The notes: generated by a model from the letters alone, not told the origin. A stretch of 64,000 nucleotides of DNA from an uncultured Alphaproteobacteria bacterium (GCA_902618535.1 CACNAV010000008.1:1-64000); one strand, 5' to 3'; shown: positions 8,062-16,504, counted from the first letter of the stretch. Program-made: numbers and translations.

Positions 8062-9420
8062 ATGAACATTAAAAGAAAAATTGCTATTGCTGCTGTTCCT
8101 GCTGTAATGGCACTTGCTTCTACTTCCGTTGACTCAAAAATCTTACTAATGAGTCAAGAGGGATGGGAAGTATCTTTTGACGGTGCTGCTAACGCTTTCG
8201 TTATGAAAAATAGTGTTTCAGACATTCCAACTGACACAAATGAAGGGGAGCGTCTAGCTGGTGGCTTCAAAACTTTTGGTGGAGTTGCTGGTGGTAACGA
8301 TGACACTAGCATTGTCACTGGTCTTCTACCGAATGTTTGGGGTATGACTTTAAAAGCTCCTACTGCTAACGGTTTAGACATTTCTGCAAGATTGGGTTTA
8401 TATACTCACATGAACGGTGGTGACAATTCATTAGGTAATGGTCAAATCAACCTTCGTGAAACTAGTGGTTCTGTATCCGGAAGTTTCGGTACTGTATTAG
8501 TTGGTAGAAGTCTTGGTATTCACCAAAGTAATGCGATCTTAAATGATATGCTTTTATTTGGTGTTGGTGCTGCGGCAACTGCTAATAACTCAAATACTAC
8601 TTTAGGTAGAATTGGTCTTGGTTACTTATACACGGATTTTCAACCTCAAATTTCATGGACACTTCCAGGAGTGGACGCTTTAAACGGTAACTTTGGTGCA
8701 AAAATTGGTATTTTTGATCCAAATACTGTAGCTGCTGATACAGCTGCTGTGAGTGCGAGTGACAAACACGCTCCTAGAGTTGAAGCTCAAATCACATATA
8801 ACGGTGGTATTGGCGATTTAGGCGTTAACCTATGGGTTGATGGTTCGTATCAAAACACTGAAAGAACTGCTGCAGAAGCTGCAGCATTTGATAACGCGTT
8901 CACAGCTACTGCTGGTGCTGCTGATCAGTATGAGTCTGGTAAAGATAATGATGTTGATTCGGCTGCTGTAGGTTTTGGTACTAAATTAAGTTACCAAGGC
9001 TTCGCGTTAGTAGCATCTGGTTTCTACGGTTCTGGTATGGGTGTAAGAGGTCAACATTCATTGCAAACTGGAGCTGGCGCTACTGGTGCATTAGATGACC
9101 AAGGTACTGAAAGAAGATCTTACGGTGGTTATATCCAAGGTACTTATGATTTCGGTCAAGGTACATCAGCTGGTTATTCTTACGGCGGAAACTGTCTAAC
9201 AAGAACTGGTAGAGATATGCATCTTTATGCGCCAACTGATGGTTCTGATGCTACTGGTATTATGAATTGTCAAACTATGCATTCAGGTATGATCTGGCAT
9301 AACGTCACTGATAATTTCAGACTTGTTGCTGAAGGTGGATACACAGAAAAAACTTGGTATCTTGCTCTTGAAGAACAAGAAGATTCTTTTGGTGGTGTTG
9401 GAGCTTTCTTCTTCTGGTAG
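8062..9420 (+). CDS. Porin-like outer membrane beta-barrel protein
   Basis: 452-residue exported protein. Residues 1-25 look like a Sec signal peptide (MNIKRKIAIAAVPAVMALAS). The mature part starts with a porin-like first strand (EGWEVSFDGAANAFV) and continues with alternating Gly/aromatic strands. It ends in GGVGAFFFW; a terminal aromatic residue is the BAM recognition signal of outer membrane proteins. The coding region is visibly less AT-rich than its neighbours and prefers a narrow codon set (GGT, GCT, ACT), as expected for a highly expressed gene. It is probably a general or specific diffusion porin. It is too small and lacks the plug domain of a TonB-dependent receptor, despite following tonB. 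Confidence 0.82.
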   Translation: MNIKRKIAIAAVPAVMALASTSVDSKILLMSQEGWEVSFDGAANAFVMKNSVSDIPTDTNEGERLAGGFKTFGGVAGGNDDTSIVTGLLPNVWGMTLKAPTANGLDISARLGLYTHMNGGDNSLGNGQINLRETSGSVSGSFGTVLVGRSLGIHQSNAILNDMLLFGVGAAATANNSNTTLGRIGLGYLYTDFQPQISWTLPGVDALNGNFGAKIGIFDPNTVAADTAAVSASDKHAPRVEAQITYNGGIGDLGVNLWVDGSYQNTERTAAEAAAFDNAFTATAGAADQYESGKDNDVDSAAVGFGTKLSYQGFALVASGFYGSGMGVRGQHSLQTGAGATGALDDQGTERRSYGGYIQGTYDFGQGTSAGYSYGGNCLTRTGRDMHLYAPTDGSDATGIMNCQTMHSGMIWHNVTDNFRLVAEGGYTEKTWYLALEEQEDSFGGVGAFFFW

Positions 9421-9449
9421 AAGATATTTCTAGCACAATCATTGTGTTT

Positions 9450-9489
9450 AAAAAAAAAAGGGAGAGTGTTGAGCTCTCCCTTTTTTTTT
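9450..9489 (+). terminator. Intrinsic terminator after the porin gene
   Basis: Perfect 7-base stem GGGAGAG (9460-9466) / CTCTCCC (9474-9480) with a 7-base loop, flanked by nine A before and nine T after. A strong Rho-independent terminator. The next gene on the same strand starts only 20 bases after the T-run. Confidence 0.9.
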
Positions 9490-9509
9490 GTTAAGTTTCT
9501 TTTATAAAA

Positions 9510-10532
9510 ATGTATTTAAAAAAAACTTCACTCTTTTTAATTCTAGGATTACTATCGTCCTGCTCATCTTTTAACCCTTTTAAGGATAATAAATTTTATT
9601 ACAAAAATGGTTACCAAAGAGTTCAATTAGATGTTGAAAATGAAAATATTAAAAACATTCACCCTATCAAAATAAGTCCACAGAGAATCGAGGGTGCGTT
9701 AAAACTTATTGTTACCAAATATGGTACCAGAGCTGAACCACTATTTCAAAAACAAAAATTTCTGCCGTATTCTGTTTCTATCAGTGAGGCCTTAGCTGAA
9801 GCAAAGCCCAATCAAGATGTAGTGTTTACAGTTGAGGGGTGGTACAAAAAAAAAACTCTTTCAGATAACAGAGTAACCTCTGGTAGAGTTTTTTATAACA
9901 AAAATGGTTTAAATTTAATTTTTGGATCAGTTATGAGAAAAGGTAGTATGTCTGATACTGACCCGATGATATCTTACGGTATAAACCCAGACTTATTAAA
10001 AAATCCTTACGCTCCAGGATCAAGATATCAATCAATTAGAAGCGAATATATTCTATCCACGATACCAAACTCTGGTGTATTCAGACCTAAAGAAGCTAAG
10101 GGAAGAACAGATTGGCTTGTTTTTACTAATAAAGCATTACAAGCTAGAGGTGATTTAACTGCTGATCAAAAAAAATTTGCAACTGGTGCAAATATTCAAG
10201 TACAAGGCTTACGTAATGAAGTTCAACAGCTTAAAAAAGAACTGCAATCACTCAGGAACCCTCGAAAACCAGGTCTTTATGGATATCCTCAATATCAATA
10301 TGGGCAAATACCGCCTTATCAACAACCGGCATACCCTCCACCACAACAAGGAGCCTATCCCTACTACCCTCCACCACCTCCGTATGGGTATCAAGTGCCA
10401 CCTCAACAGTATTATCCAGTTCAAAAACCACAAACTCAAAATCTTAGTTTAAAATCATTAGAAAAGATGAGAGAAAGAGGTTTAATAAGCGAAGAAAATT
10501 ATCTTAAAAAACTTAAAGAGTTTGGTTATTAA
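9510..10532 (+). CDS. Lipoprotein with Tyr/Pro-rich linker and SHOCT-like C terminus
   Basis: 340-residue predicted lipoprotein of unknown function. The signal peptide ends in the lipobox LLSSC, with acylated Cys at residue 17. A globular region follows (about 25-240), then a coiled stretch (VQGLRNEVQQLKKELQSLRN), a low-complexity Pro/Tyr/Gln linker (about 253-310, with repeated PPY, YPP and QQ), and a C-terminal helical hairpin LKSLEKMRERGLISEENYLKKL that matches the SHOCT pattern. The start ATG is 20 bases beyond the porin terminator T-run, so it may be expressed by read-through. The 3' end overlaps the opposite-strand gene by 4 bases. No enzymatic motif was recognised. Confidence 0.7.
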   Translation: MYLKKTSLFLILGLLSSCSSFNPFKDNKFYYKNGYQRVQLDVENENIKNIHPIKISPQRIEGALKLIVTKYGTRAEPLFQKQKFLPYSVSISEALAEAKPNQDVVFTVEGWYKKKTLSDNRVTSGRVFYNKNGLNLIFGSVMRKGSMSDTDPMISYGINPDLLKNPYAPGSRYQSIRSEYILSTIPNSGVFRPKEAKGRTDWLVFTNKALQARGDLTADQKKFATGANIQVQGLRNEVQQLKKELQSLRNPRKPGLYGYPQYQYGQIPPYQQPAYPPPQQGAYPYYPPPPPYGYQVPPQQYYPVQKPQTQNLSLKSLEKMRERGLISEENYLKKLKEFGY

Positions 10533-11302
10533 TTAAACTCAAATTCAAAATTCCACAATAAAGCATGATTGGATGAAGCATCGGTTAATCCATGTAAATA
10601 ACCTAATGCAAGCTCAATTTCTGAATCTGAAAGCTCAAACTCATATTCAAACTGAAACCCATACTGATGTTCCTGATTGCCGAATGTATTTGTGTCTGAA
10701 ATTTCACCAAATTCACTAAAACCCAAAACACCAAAACTTAAATCAAAAAAAATATCCTTCACATATAAATAATTACTCAATGAAAAAGTAGTTGAACCCT
10801 CAGCAGTTTTTCCAACTTCTTTTTCGAAAATAAAGTTTGAAATAAATCCAAAAGACTCATTATAAAACTGATTAAGATATTTATATTCTATTTCATCAGC
10901 AGTATCTGATTTTGAAACAACATTGTATGAGAAATACAACGCTGAGGCCCAATTTTTATAGTCAAAAATTTGCAATTGATTTTGAAACTCTGTTTTTTCC
11001 CAATCCATCGGAGTATTTTCTTTATCAGAAAGATGAAACTCTAACTCACTCTGCCAAAAGCTCGTCCATGAATATTCTGTTTCAAGCACATGATGATGAG
11101 CTTTGTTTTTTTCAACTCTATCATCAACATCGAAATGACCTCGCCACTCAAATGATTGTCTTCCCTCCTCGACTATTGGACTATAAATTTTATGATGAGA
11201 AAGTAAGAGCTTATAATACATTAGTTGAAAAATTAAAATTAATAAAAAAATTCTAATTTTACTTAAACTAAACTTTATTGTTTTCATTGAATTTTTAAGC
11301 AT
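10529..11302 (-). CDS. Predicted outer membrane beta-barrel protein of unknown function
   Basis: 257 residues with a hydrophobic N-terminal segment (about 12-35) that could be a signal peptide or anchor. The sequence then reads HHKIYSPIVEEGRQSFEWRGH, followed by His-rich DVDDRVEKNKAHHHVLE and a run of alternating acidic/aromatic strands (for example YGFQFEYEFELSDSEIELALGYLHGL). It ends in FEFEFN, compatible with a small outer membrane barrel. The HKIYSPIVE opening resembles a proteobacterial family of conserved hypothetical proteins that I cannot name. ATG at 11302 is used; ATG at 11287 would give a shorter signal. It is convergent with the lipoprotein gene. Confidence 0.6.
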   Translation of the reverse strand: MLKNSMKTIKFSLSKIRIFLLILIFQLMYYKLLLSHHKIYSPIVEEGRQSFEWRGHFDVDDRVEKNKAHHHVLETEYSWTSFWQSELEFHLSDKENTPMDWEKTEFQNQLQIFDYKNWASALYFSYNVVSKSDTADEIEYKYLNQFYNESFGFISNFIFEKEVGKTAEGSTTFSLSNYLYVKDIFFDLSFGVLGFSEFGEISDTNTFGNQEHQYGFQFEYEFELSDSEIELALGYLHGLTDASSNHALLWNFEFEFN

Positions 11303-11374
11303 CTTTTAAATGATAAAGTATTGTTTTTATTGTTATTTTTCATTTATTAAAAAGTTACTTAGAAAAATATTAAG

Positions 11375-11590
11375 TTAACTATTTAACAAATCCTCTTTAA
11401 GAATAGTCATGTGAAATTGGTACGAAACCTCTCCTTCATCATCTTCAATGTAAACAAGACCAATAAATTCGTCATCAATGAATATTTCACAGGAGTCGTC
11501 AATAGACTTTCTTTTTTTTGCAATAAATTTATCAGTCTTAAACTTATGGTTTAAATAATCTTGTAGTTGTTTAATTTCAAATTCTGTCAT
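11375..11590 (-). CDS. DUF3126 family protein
   Basis: A 71-residue cytoplasmic protein matching the alphaproteobacterial DUF3126 pattern: an N-terminal helix EIKQLQDYLNHKF, a central SIDDSCEIFIDDEFIGLVY segment, and DDEGEVSYQFHMTILKEDL at the end. Function is unknown. Length and residue pattern agree with the family, and it contributes to the taxonomic assignment because the family is largely restricted to Alphaproteobacteria. It is divergent from the membrane protein at 11648, with 57 bases between them. Confidence 0.8.
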   Translation of the reverse strand: MTEFEIKQLQDYLNHKFKTDKFIAKKRKSIDDSCEIFIDDEFIGLVYIEDDEGEVSYQFHMTILKEDLLNS

Positions 11591-11647
11591 TTTATAGATA
11601 AAAATTATTTTTTATGATAATGATAAATCTAAATCAGGCAAGAAGAT

Positions 11648-12091
11648 ATGTTGACTGTAAAAAAAAAAGTAATTCTTCTTTCATGTTTGGGAGTTATTCC
11701 CTTTTACTCTGATATTTTATTTAGTTTAATAAATAACTTTTATAATGTTAAATTATTCCAAAAAACAAATTTAGTGAGTTATTTTTATGGTGCCCTGATT
11801 TCTTGTTTTTTGTGCGGAATGCAGTGGGTAAAATTTATTGATATAAAAAAAAAAAATTTATACATTCCAATGATCCCATCCATTCTACTTTGGATTTCAT
11901 TTTTTTTTTTAGATAAAATATTTTTTCAATTGACTGTTATCATCAGTCTTTTGTGGTGCCTTATAGTTGATATTTCAATTTTAAAAAGAGTAAATAAACG
12001 ATGGTTTAAAAAAATGAGAATAATTATTACTTTTGCAGCAATCTTACCACTTCTTTACAATTTATTTATCAATAAAATCAATAAGATATAA
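11648..12091 (+). CDS. Small polytopic membrane protein, DUF3429-like
   Basis: A 147-residue integral membrane protein with about five hydrophobic segments. The motif VSYFYGALISCFLCGMQWVKF resembles the GAxIxSFLGGIxWG signature of the DUF3429 family; the assignment is tentative because the sequence is divergent. Function is unknown. It lies upstream of proteorhodopsin on the same strand with a 177-base gap that carries the proteorhodopsin control region, so it is probably a separate transcript. Confidence 0.55.
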   Translation: MLTVKKKVILLSCLGVIPFYSDILFSLINNFYNVKLFQKTNLVSYFYGALISCFLCGMQWVKFIDIKKKNLYIPMIPSILLWISFFFLDKIFFQLTVIISLLWCLIVDISILKRVNKRWFKKMRIIITFAAILPLLYNLFINKINKI

Positions 12092-12204
12092 AGAAAAAAA
12101 GTTTTTTAACTTGAATTCGATTTGTTTTAAGTCATTCTATATCGAAGTATATGGGGAGATTTTGGGTAGCTTTAATTAGTTTATAACCCATACATCTACT
12201 CTAT

Positions 12205-12233
12205 TTGTAAAAACATTTAGTCACAAATGTATT
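12205..12233 (+). promoter_or_regulatory. Putative proteorhodopsin promoter
   Basis: TTGTAA (12205-12210), a 17-base spacer and TGTATT (12228-12233) are each 4/6 matches to the sigma-70 hexamers with ideal spacing, giving a leader of about 29 bases. GAAAGGA at 12255-12261 is the ribosome binding site, seven bases before the ATG. A second, weaker candidate is TTGAAT at 12111-12116 with TTCTAT at 12135-12140. Both are by-eye predictions. Confidence 0.4.
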
Positions 12234-12240
12234 GTGATTA
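12218..12240. promoter_or_regulatory. Palindromic operator candidate overlapping the proteorhodopsin -10
   Basis: TCACAA (12221-12226), spacer ATGTA, TTGTGA (12232-12237) is a perfect 6-base inverted repeat. Two further outer bases on each side also pair (12218-12219 with 12239-12240) across one mismatch. It is centred on the proposed -10 hexamer, about 40 bases before the proteorhodopsin ATG. The geometry suits a dimeric repressor site; the regulator is unknown. Confidence 0.45.
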
Positions 12241-12268
12241 GACATATTAACTACGAAAGGATAGACAT

Positions 12269-12967
12269 ATGGATTATATGCTAAAACCAGAAGATTTTGT
12301 TGGTGTTACTTTTTGGATTATTTCAGTATCAATGGTAGCTTCAACTGCTTTCTTCTTCCTAGAAGCAAACAGTGTTTCAAAGCATTGGGCAACATCTGTC
12401 AGAGTAGCCGGTCTAGTAACATTAATCGCTGCTGTGCACTACTACTATATGAGAGATGTGTGGGTTTCTACAGGTGAATCACCTACCGTTTACAGATACA
12501 TTGATTGGTTACTTACTGTACCACTTCAAATGATTGAATTTTACCTAATTCTTGCTGCGGTCGGTGCGGCTACGGCTGGAATATTTTGGAGACTACTAAT
12601 TGGTACTATTATAATGCTTGTTGGTGGTTTCATGGGCGAAGCTGGTTACATTAATGCAACTGTAGGATTCATCATCGGTATGGCTGGATGGATATACATA
12701 CTTTATGAAGTATTTGCAGGTGAGGCTGCTCAAGCCAGTGCTGCAAGTAATTCTGCAGGTATGAAATCCGCTTTTAATGCGCTTAAGTGGATTGTTTCCA
12801 TTGGTTGGTCTATTTATCCTATAGGGTATTTCCTAGGTTATTTATCAGGTGCGGGTGCTGACGCAGCTACCTTAAACTGGGTGTATAACTTAGCTGACTA
12901 CATCAATAAAATAGCATTTGGTGTAATTATTTGGGCTGCTGCAAAAGCTGATACTTCAAAAGCCTAA
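12269..12967 (+). CDS. Proteorhodopsin, blue-tuned light-driven proton pump
   Basis: Seven-helix retinal protein in the inner membrane that pumps protons outward on illumination. The diagnostic helix-C segment RYIDWLLTVPLQMIEFYL carries the proton acceptor Asp79, Thr83 and proton donor Glu90 (equivalent to D97/T101/E108 of the first described proteorhodopsin). Gln87 sits at the spectral tuning position, where Gln gives blue and Leu green absorption. His57 matches the acceptor-partner His75, and the retinal Schiff-base lysine is Lys214 in NKIAFGVIIW. At 232 residues it is short, with no obvious signal peptide before helix A. A strong terminator follows, then the retinal biosynthesis genes. Confidence 0.97.
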   Translation: MDYMLKPEDFVGVTFWIISVSMVASTAFFFLEANSVSKHWATSVRVAGLVTLIAAVHYYYMRDVWVSTGESPTVYRYIDWLLTVPLQMIEFYLILAAVGAATAGIFWRLLIGTIIMLVGGFMGEAGYINATVGFIIGMAGWIYILYEVFAGEAAQASAASNSAGMKSAFNALKWIVSIGWSIYPIGYFLGYLSGAGADAATLNWVYNLADYINKIAFGVIIWAAAKADTSKA

Positions 12968-12986
12968 GTAATGTAATTATTAATTT

Positions 12987-13023
12987 TAGGGGGAACATCA
13001 AATTGGTGTTTCCCCTATTTTTT
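12987..13023 (+). terminator. Intrinsic terminator between proteorhodopsin and crtE
   Basis: TAGGGGGAACA (12987-12997) pairs with TGTTTCCCCTA (13007-13017) through 11 base pairs including one G-U, extendable by two more pairs into the loop. TTTTTT follows at 13018-13023. The crtE ATG is at 13028, so the terminator ends 4 bases before the next start codon. It should sharply reduce transcription of the crt genes relative to proteorhodopsin. Confidence 0.9.
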
Positions 13024-13027
13024 GGTT

Positions 13028-14125
13028 ATGTTTAAAAATCAAAGTTATAAAAGCTTTAAAGAAAATCTTGATTTCGTACGTTCATGTTCTAACTGGGGTG
13101 AACTAGACAAACTATCAAAAACCATAAATCAAAAATTCTTACTAAACTCAAAATATAAAAGTAAATTAAGAGCAGTTGAAAAAAAAATGAATGTCATTTT
13201 GTGTGACGACTCTTGGATGGGGCATTGTGCAAAATATCAACTTCATTCTGGTGGAAAAAGATTAAGAGCATTATTAGCTCTTATTGCTGCAGATATTTTT
13301 AAGATAAGTCATGAAAGTGCAATCTATGCAGCTGTTTGTTGTGAATTTATTCATAATGCTTCTTTAATTCATGACGATCTCCAAGACAGAGACCTTCTGA
13401 GAAGAGGACTTCCTACTATTTGGAACAGATTTGGAGACCATACAGCGATAAATTTGGGTGACTATTTTATTGCTGGTTCATTTGAAGCATTATCCAAAAT
13501 AAAAGGTAACCCTGAAAATAAATGTAAAGCTATTGAACATTTAAGTTACACAATTCAACAAACTCTTAAAGGACAATCACTTGAGATTTTGGAGAGATCT
13601 AATCTGAATTTAAGAATGGAAGAGTATGAATCTACAGCTAAAGCAAAAACAGGAGGACTGATTTGTTGGCCAATTAAGCTTATTATGATCTTAAATGGAG
13701 AAAAAAACATTGATGAGTTTAATTTTAACCCGCTTTATGAGGCAGGTTTAGCTTACCAAATACAGGACGATCTTTCAGACTTTCTTGGTATTAAAGATAG
13801 AGGCCTTCCAGGTAGAGATCTTAAAGAAGGAAAAATGAATGTTTTAATAATGCATTTTTTAGAAACAGCCACAAGCGGCGAAAGGTTTTTACTCAAAGAA
13901 TTTTTTACAAAAAAATCAGAATCAATATCAGAGGATGACATTCTTAACTGGATTAAAATCATAAAAAGTAGAGGAATAATAGAAAAATCTATTGAACATT
14001 TAATTAAAGTATCGAAAGATGCTATTAAAAAATCTCGGAAAGTAAGTAACGGACTTAATAAAATAACAGAATTTGTAATTCTGAATATTTTATTAAGGAT
14101 TTCAGATAAAATTAAAGTCAAATAA
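13028..14125 (+). CDS. crtE: Geranylgeranyl diphosphate synthase CrtE
   Basis: Makes C20 geranylgeranyl diphosphate, the first committed precursor of carotenoids and retinal here. A trans-prenyltransferase fold with GGKRLRALL, the first aspartate motif HDDLQDRDLLRRG (about residues 115-127) and the second QDDLSDF. I start at the ATG at 13028; the open frame extends two codons to a TTG at 13022 that lies in the terminator T-run. No good ribosome binding site is possible, because the terminator stem occupies that position. It ends with a TAATG overlap into crtI. Confidence 0.92.
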   Translation: MFKNQSYKSFKENLDFVRSCSNWGELDKLSKTINQKFLLNSKYKSKLRAVEKKMNVILCDDSWMGHCAKYQLHSGGKRLRALLALIAADIFKISHESAIYAAVCCEFIHNASLIHDDLQDRDLLRRGLPTIWNRFGDHTAINLGDYFIAGSFEALSKIKGNPENKCKAIEHLSYTIQQTLKGQSLEILERSNLNLRMEEYESTAKAKTGGLICWPIKLIMILNGEKNIDEFNFNPLYEAGLAYQIQDDLSDFLGIKDRGLPGRDLKEGKMNVLIMHFLETATSGERFLLKEFFTKKSESISEDDILNWIKIIKSRGIIEKSIEHLIKVSKDAIKKSRKVSNGLNKITEFVILNILLRISDKIKVK

Positions 14126-15606
14126 TGAAAAAGCAAGCATTGGTTGTAGGATCCGGTTTTGGAGGAATTGCATCTGCGTTAAGACTTAGAAAACTTGGTT
14201 TTAAAGTTACAATTTTAGAAAAACTTGATCAAATTGGTGGTAGAGCAAGAGTTTTCAAAAAATCAGGCTATACTTTCGATGCCGGTCCGACCGTTATTAC
14301 CGCACCGTTTTTGTTCGACGAGCTGTTTTCATTATTTAAAAAAGATAGAAAAAAATACGTGAAATTTGTTAGGTTAGATCCATGGTATAGGTTTTATTTC
14401 TCATCTAATGAAAAAGTTTTTGACTATTCAGATAGTTTAAAAAAAACAGAAAGTGAGATTCAAAAGTTTAGTCATAGAGATGTAGAGGGTTACAGAAAGC
14501 TTCTTAAATTCTCTGAAAAAATTTTTAACATTGGTTTTTTAAAATTATCATTCACTCCATTTCATAACTTTTGGTTTATGATAAGACAACTACCAACACT
14601 TTTAACATTAAAAAGTTATTTAAGTGTTTATAGTTTAGTAGGTAAATTTATTAAAAATACTCAATTACAACAGGCTTTAAGTATACAACCTCTTCTATTA
14701 GGTGGAAATCCAATTACAACTACATCTATTTATAATTTAATTCACTTTCTTGAGAGAAAGTGGGGAGTTCATTATGCTATGGGTGGTACTGGTGCACTCA
14801 TTAATGGGTTAAAAAAACTCATGATAGAGGAGAAAATTATTATAAAAAAAAATTCAGAAGTTACAAAAATAATTACAGAAAAAAATAAAGTCATTGGTGT
14901 AGAGGTAAACCAAAATAAAAAACTTTTTGCCGATAAAATTGTTATAAACGCTGATCCAACTTACACATACAAAAACTTGTTACAAACGCCTTATAACAAA
15001 AAATGGAATAAAAAACGAGTTGATAACCTGGATTATTCCATGGGACTATTTGTAATTTTTTTTGGAACAAAAAAGATATATAAAAAAATTGCTCATCATA
15101 CAATATGGATGGGAAAAAGATATGAAGGTTTATTAAACGATATTTTCAAAAAAAAAATTTTAGCTGACGATTTTAGCTTATATCTTCACAGACCAACTGC
15201 AACGGATAAATCAATGGCTCCTAGAGGATGTGATTGTTTCTACGTTTTATCACCAGTCCCAAATCTCAAAGGTAACTTAAGTTGGAAAGAAAATGGAGAT
15301 AAATATAAAAATAAAATATTATTAGCACTAGAAAAAACAATAATGCCGGAGTTAAAGAAAAATCTAGAAGTTTGTTTTTTCATGACACCAGAAAATTTTA
15401 AAAATGATTATTTATCAACATATGGTTCGGGTTTTTCTATAAGTCCTATTTTTAAACAATCTGCATGGTTTAGATTTCATAATAAATCAGAAGACTTTAG
15501 AAATCTTTATTTTACAGGTGCCGGCAGTCACCCTGGAGCAGGAGTTCCTGGAGTTGTAAGTTCTGCGAAAATTATTGAAAATTTAATTCTCAATGAAAAT
15601 AAATGA
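14125..15606 (+). CDS. crtI: Phytoene desaturase CrtI
   Basis: FAD-dependent desaturase that converts phytoene to lycopene. It is 493 residues, standard for bacterial CrtI. The N-terminal dinucleotide-binding motif is VVGSGFGGIASALRLRKLG (residues 6-24), followed by LEKLDQIGGRARVF. The C-terminal CrtI signature YFTGAGSHPGAGVPGVVSSA is intact. The start codon shares one base with the crtE stop, and the end overlaps crtB by 14 bases, consistent with translational coupling. Confidence 0.96.
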   Translation: MKKQALVVGSGFGGIASALRLRKLGFKVTILEKLDQIGGRARVFKKSGYTFDAGPTVITAPFLFDELFSLFKKDRKKYVKFVRLDPWYRFYFSSNEKVFDYSDSLKKTESEIQKFSHRDVEGYRKLLKFSEKIFNIGFLKLSFTPFHNFWFMIRQLPTLLTLKSYLSVYSLVGKFIKNTQLQQALSIQPLLLGGNPITTTSIYNLIHFLERKWGVHYAMGGTGALINGLKKLMIEEKIIIKKNSEVTKIITEKNKVIGVEVNQNKKLFADKIVINADPTYTYKNLLQTPYNKKWNKKRVDNLDYSMGLFVIFFGTKKIYKKIAHHTIWMGKRYEGLLNDIFKKKILADDFSLYLHRPTATDKSMAPRGCDCFYVLSPVPNLKGNLSWKENGDKYKNKILLALEKTIMPELKKNLEVCFFMTPENFKNDYLSTYGSGFSISPIFKQSAWFRFHNKSEDFRNLYFTGAGSHPGAGVPGVVSSAKIIENLILNENK

Positions 15607-16504
15607 AAAAAAATTAACACTTAAATATCGTGCAAAAACTTTTTATTTTGCTTCTCTATTTCTCCCAACAAAAATTAAGAAAGATATAGAAAATCTTTAT
15701 ATTTTTTGCAGACTCCTAGATGATTTAGGTGATAACCAAAATTTAAGTAAGATTGAATCATCTAAAAAGCTAAAGGAAGTTAAAGAACAAATTAAAAAAA
15801 AAAAATCAACTTTTCCAGTTATACAAAAATTCATAGAATTGATGATTAAACATAAAATTAATGAAAACGTTCCCATCGAATTAATAAAGGGAATTGAGTA
15901 TGATCTTAAAGGAAAAGTTAACGTTAAAACTTTTGAAGAATTAGTGAAATACAGTTATCAAGTTGCAGGAACAGTTGGTTATATGTTTTGTAAAATAATA
16001 GGAGTTAAAGAGAAAAAATTAATTTTAGGAGGAATTCAATTAGGAATTGCAATGCAACTTACTAACATAAGTAGAGATGTTGCTGAAGATTTAAAAATGA
16101 ATAGGGTCTATTTACCAAAATCAATGAGAAGTTATAAAAGTAATGATAAAGAAAGGATATTTCGTAACAAGAGCATAAAAAAACAACTATCAAAAGACTT
16201 GTTAGTACTGTTAAAAAAAGCAGAATTATTTTATGAAAATTCTTGGATTTCTATTATTAAATTAAAAAAAAAATATGGTATACCAATCTCAATAGCAGCA
16301 GAACTTTACAGAAAGATTGGTAAAAAAATAATCCAAAAAAATGGAAACATATGGGTAAATAGAATATATATAAACTTCGTAGAAAAAGTTTTTTTTTCTA
16401 TAATTGTAATCTTTAAATTATATTTTTCCAGAAACTTATTCCATAACAATGATGTTGAAAAAAATTTAATACTTATGCTGAAAAAATTTAATGTTAAATT
16501 TTAG
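15593..16504 (+). CDS. crtB: Phytoene synthase CrtB
   Basis: Condenses two geranylgeranyl diphosphates head-to-head to phytoene. The squalene/phytoene synthase motifs are present: the first Asp-rich site FCRLLDDLGD (about residues 38-47) and the second RDVAEDLKMNRVYLP (about 161-175). The protein has 303 residues. Start and stop overlap crtI and crtY by 14 bases each. The gene is strongly AT-rich with long lysine runs, unlike the proteorhodopsin gene, which suggests lower expression. Confidence 0.95.
   Translation: MKINEKKLTLKYRAKTFYFASLFLPTKIKKDIENLYIFCRLLDDLGDNQNLSKIESSKKLKEVKEQIKKKKSTFPVIQKFIELMIKHKINENVPIELIKGIEYDLKGKVNVKTFEELVKYSYQVAGTVGYMFCKIIGVKEKKLILGGIQLGIAMQLTNISRDVAEDLKMNRVYLPKSMRSYKSNDKERIFRNKSIKKQLSKDLLVLLKKAELFYENSWISIIKLKKKYGIPISIAAELYRKIGKKIIQKNGNIWVNRIYINFVEKVFFSIIVIFKLYFSRNLFHNNDVEKNLILMLKKFNVKF

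Noticed and set aside
8062-9420. TonB-dependent receptor for the adjacent tonB
   Set aside because: At 452 residues it is too short, and there is no plug domain or TonB box.
12221-12237. CRP/FNR site at proteorhodopsin
   Set aside because: CRP consensus is TGTGA-N6-TCACA and FNR is TTGAT-N4-ATCAA; here the half-sites are in the opposite order (TCACAA-N5-TTGTGA).
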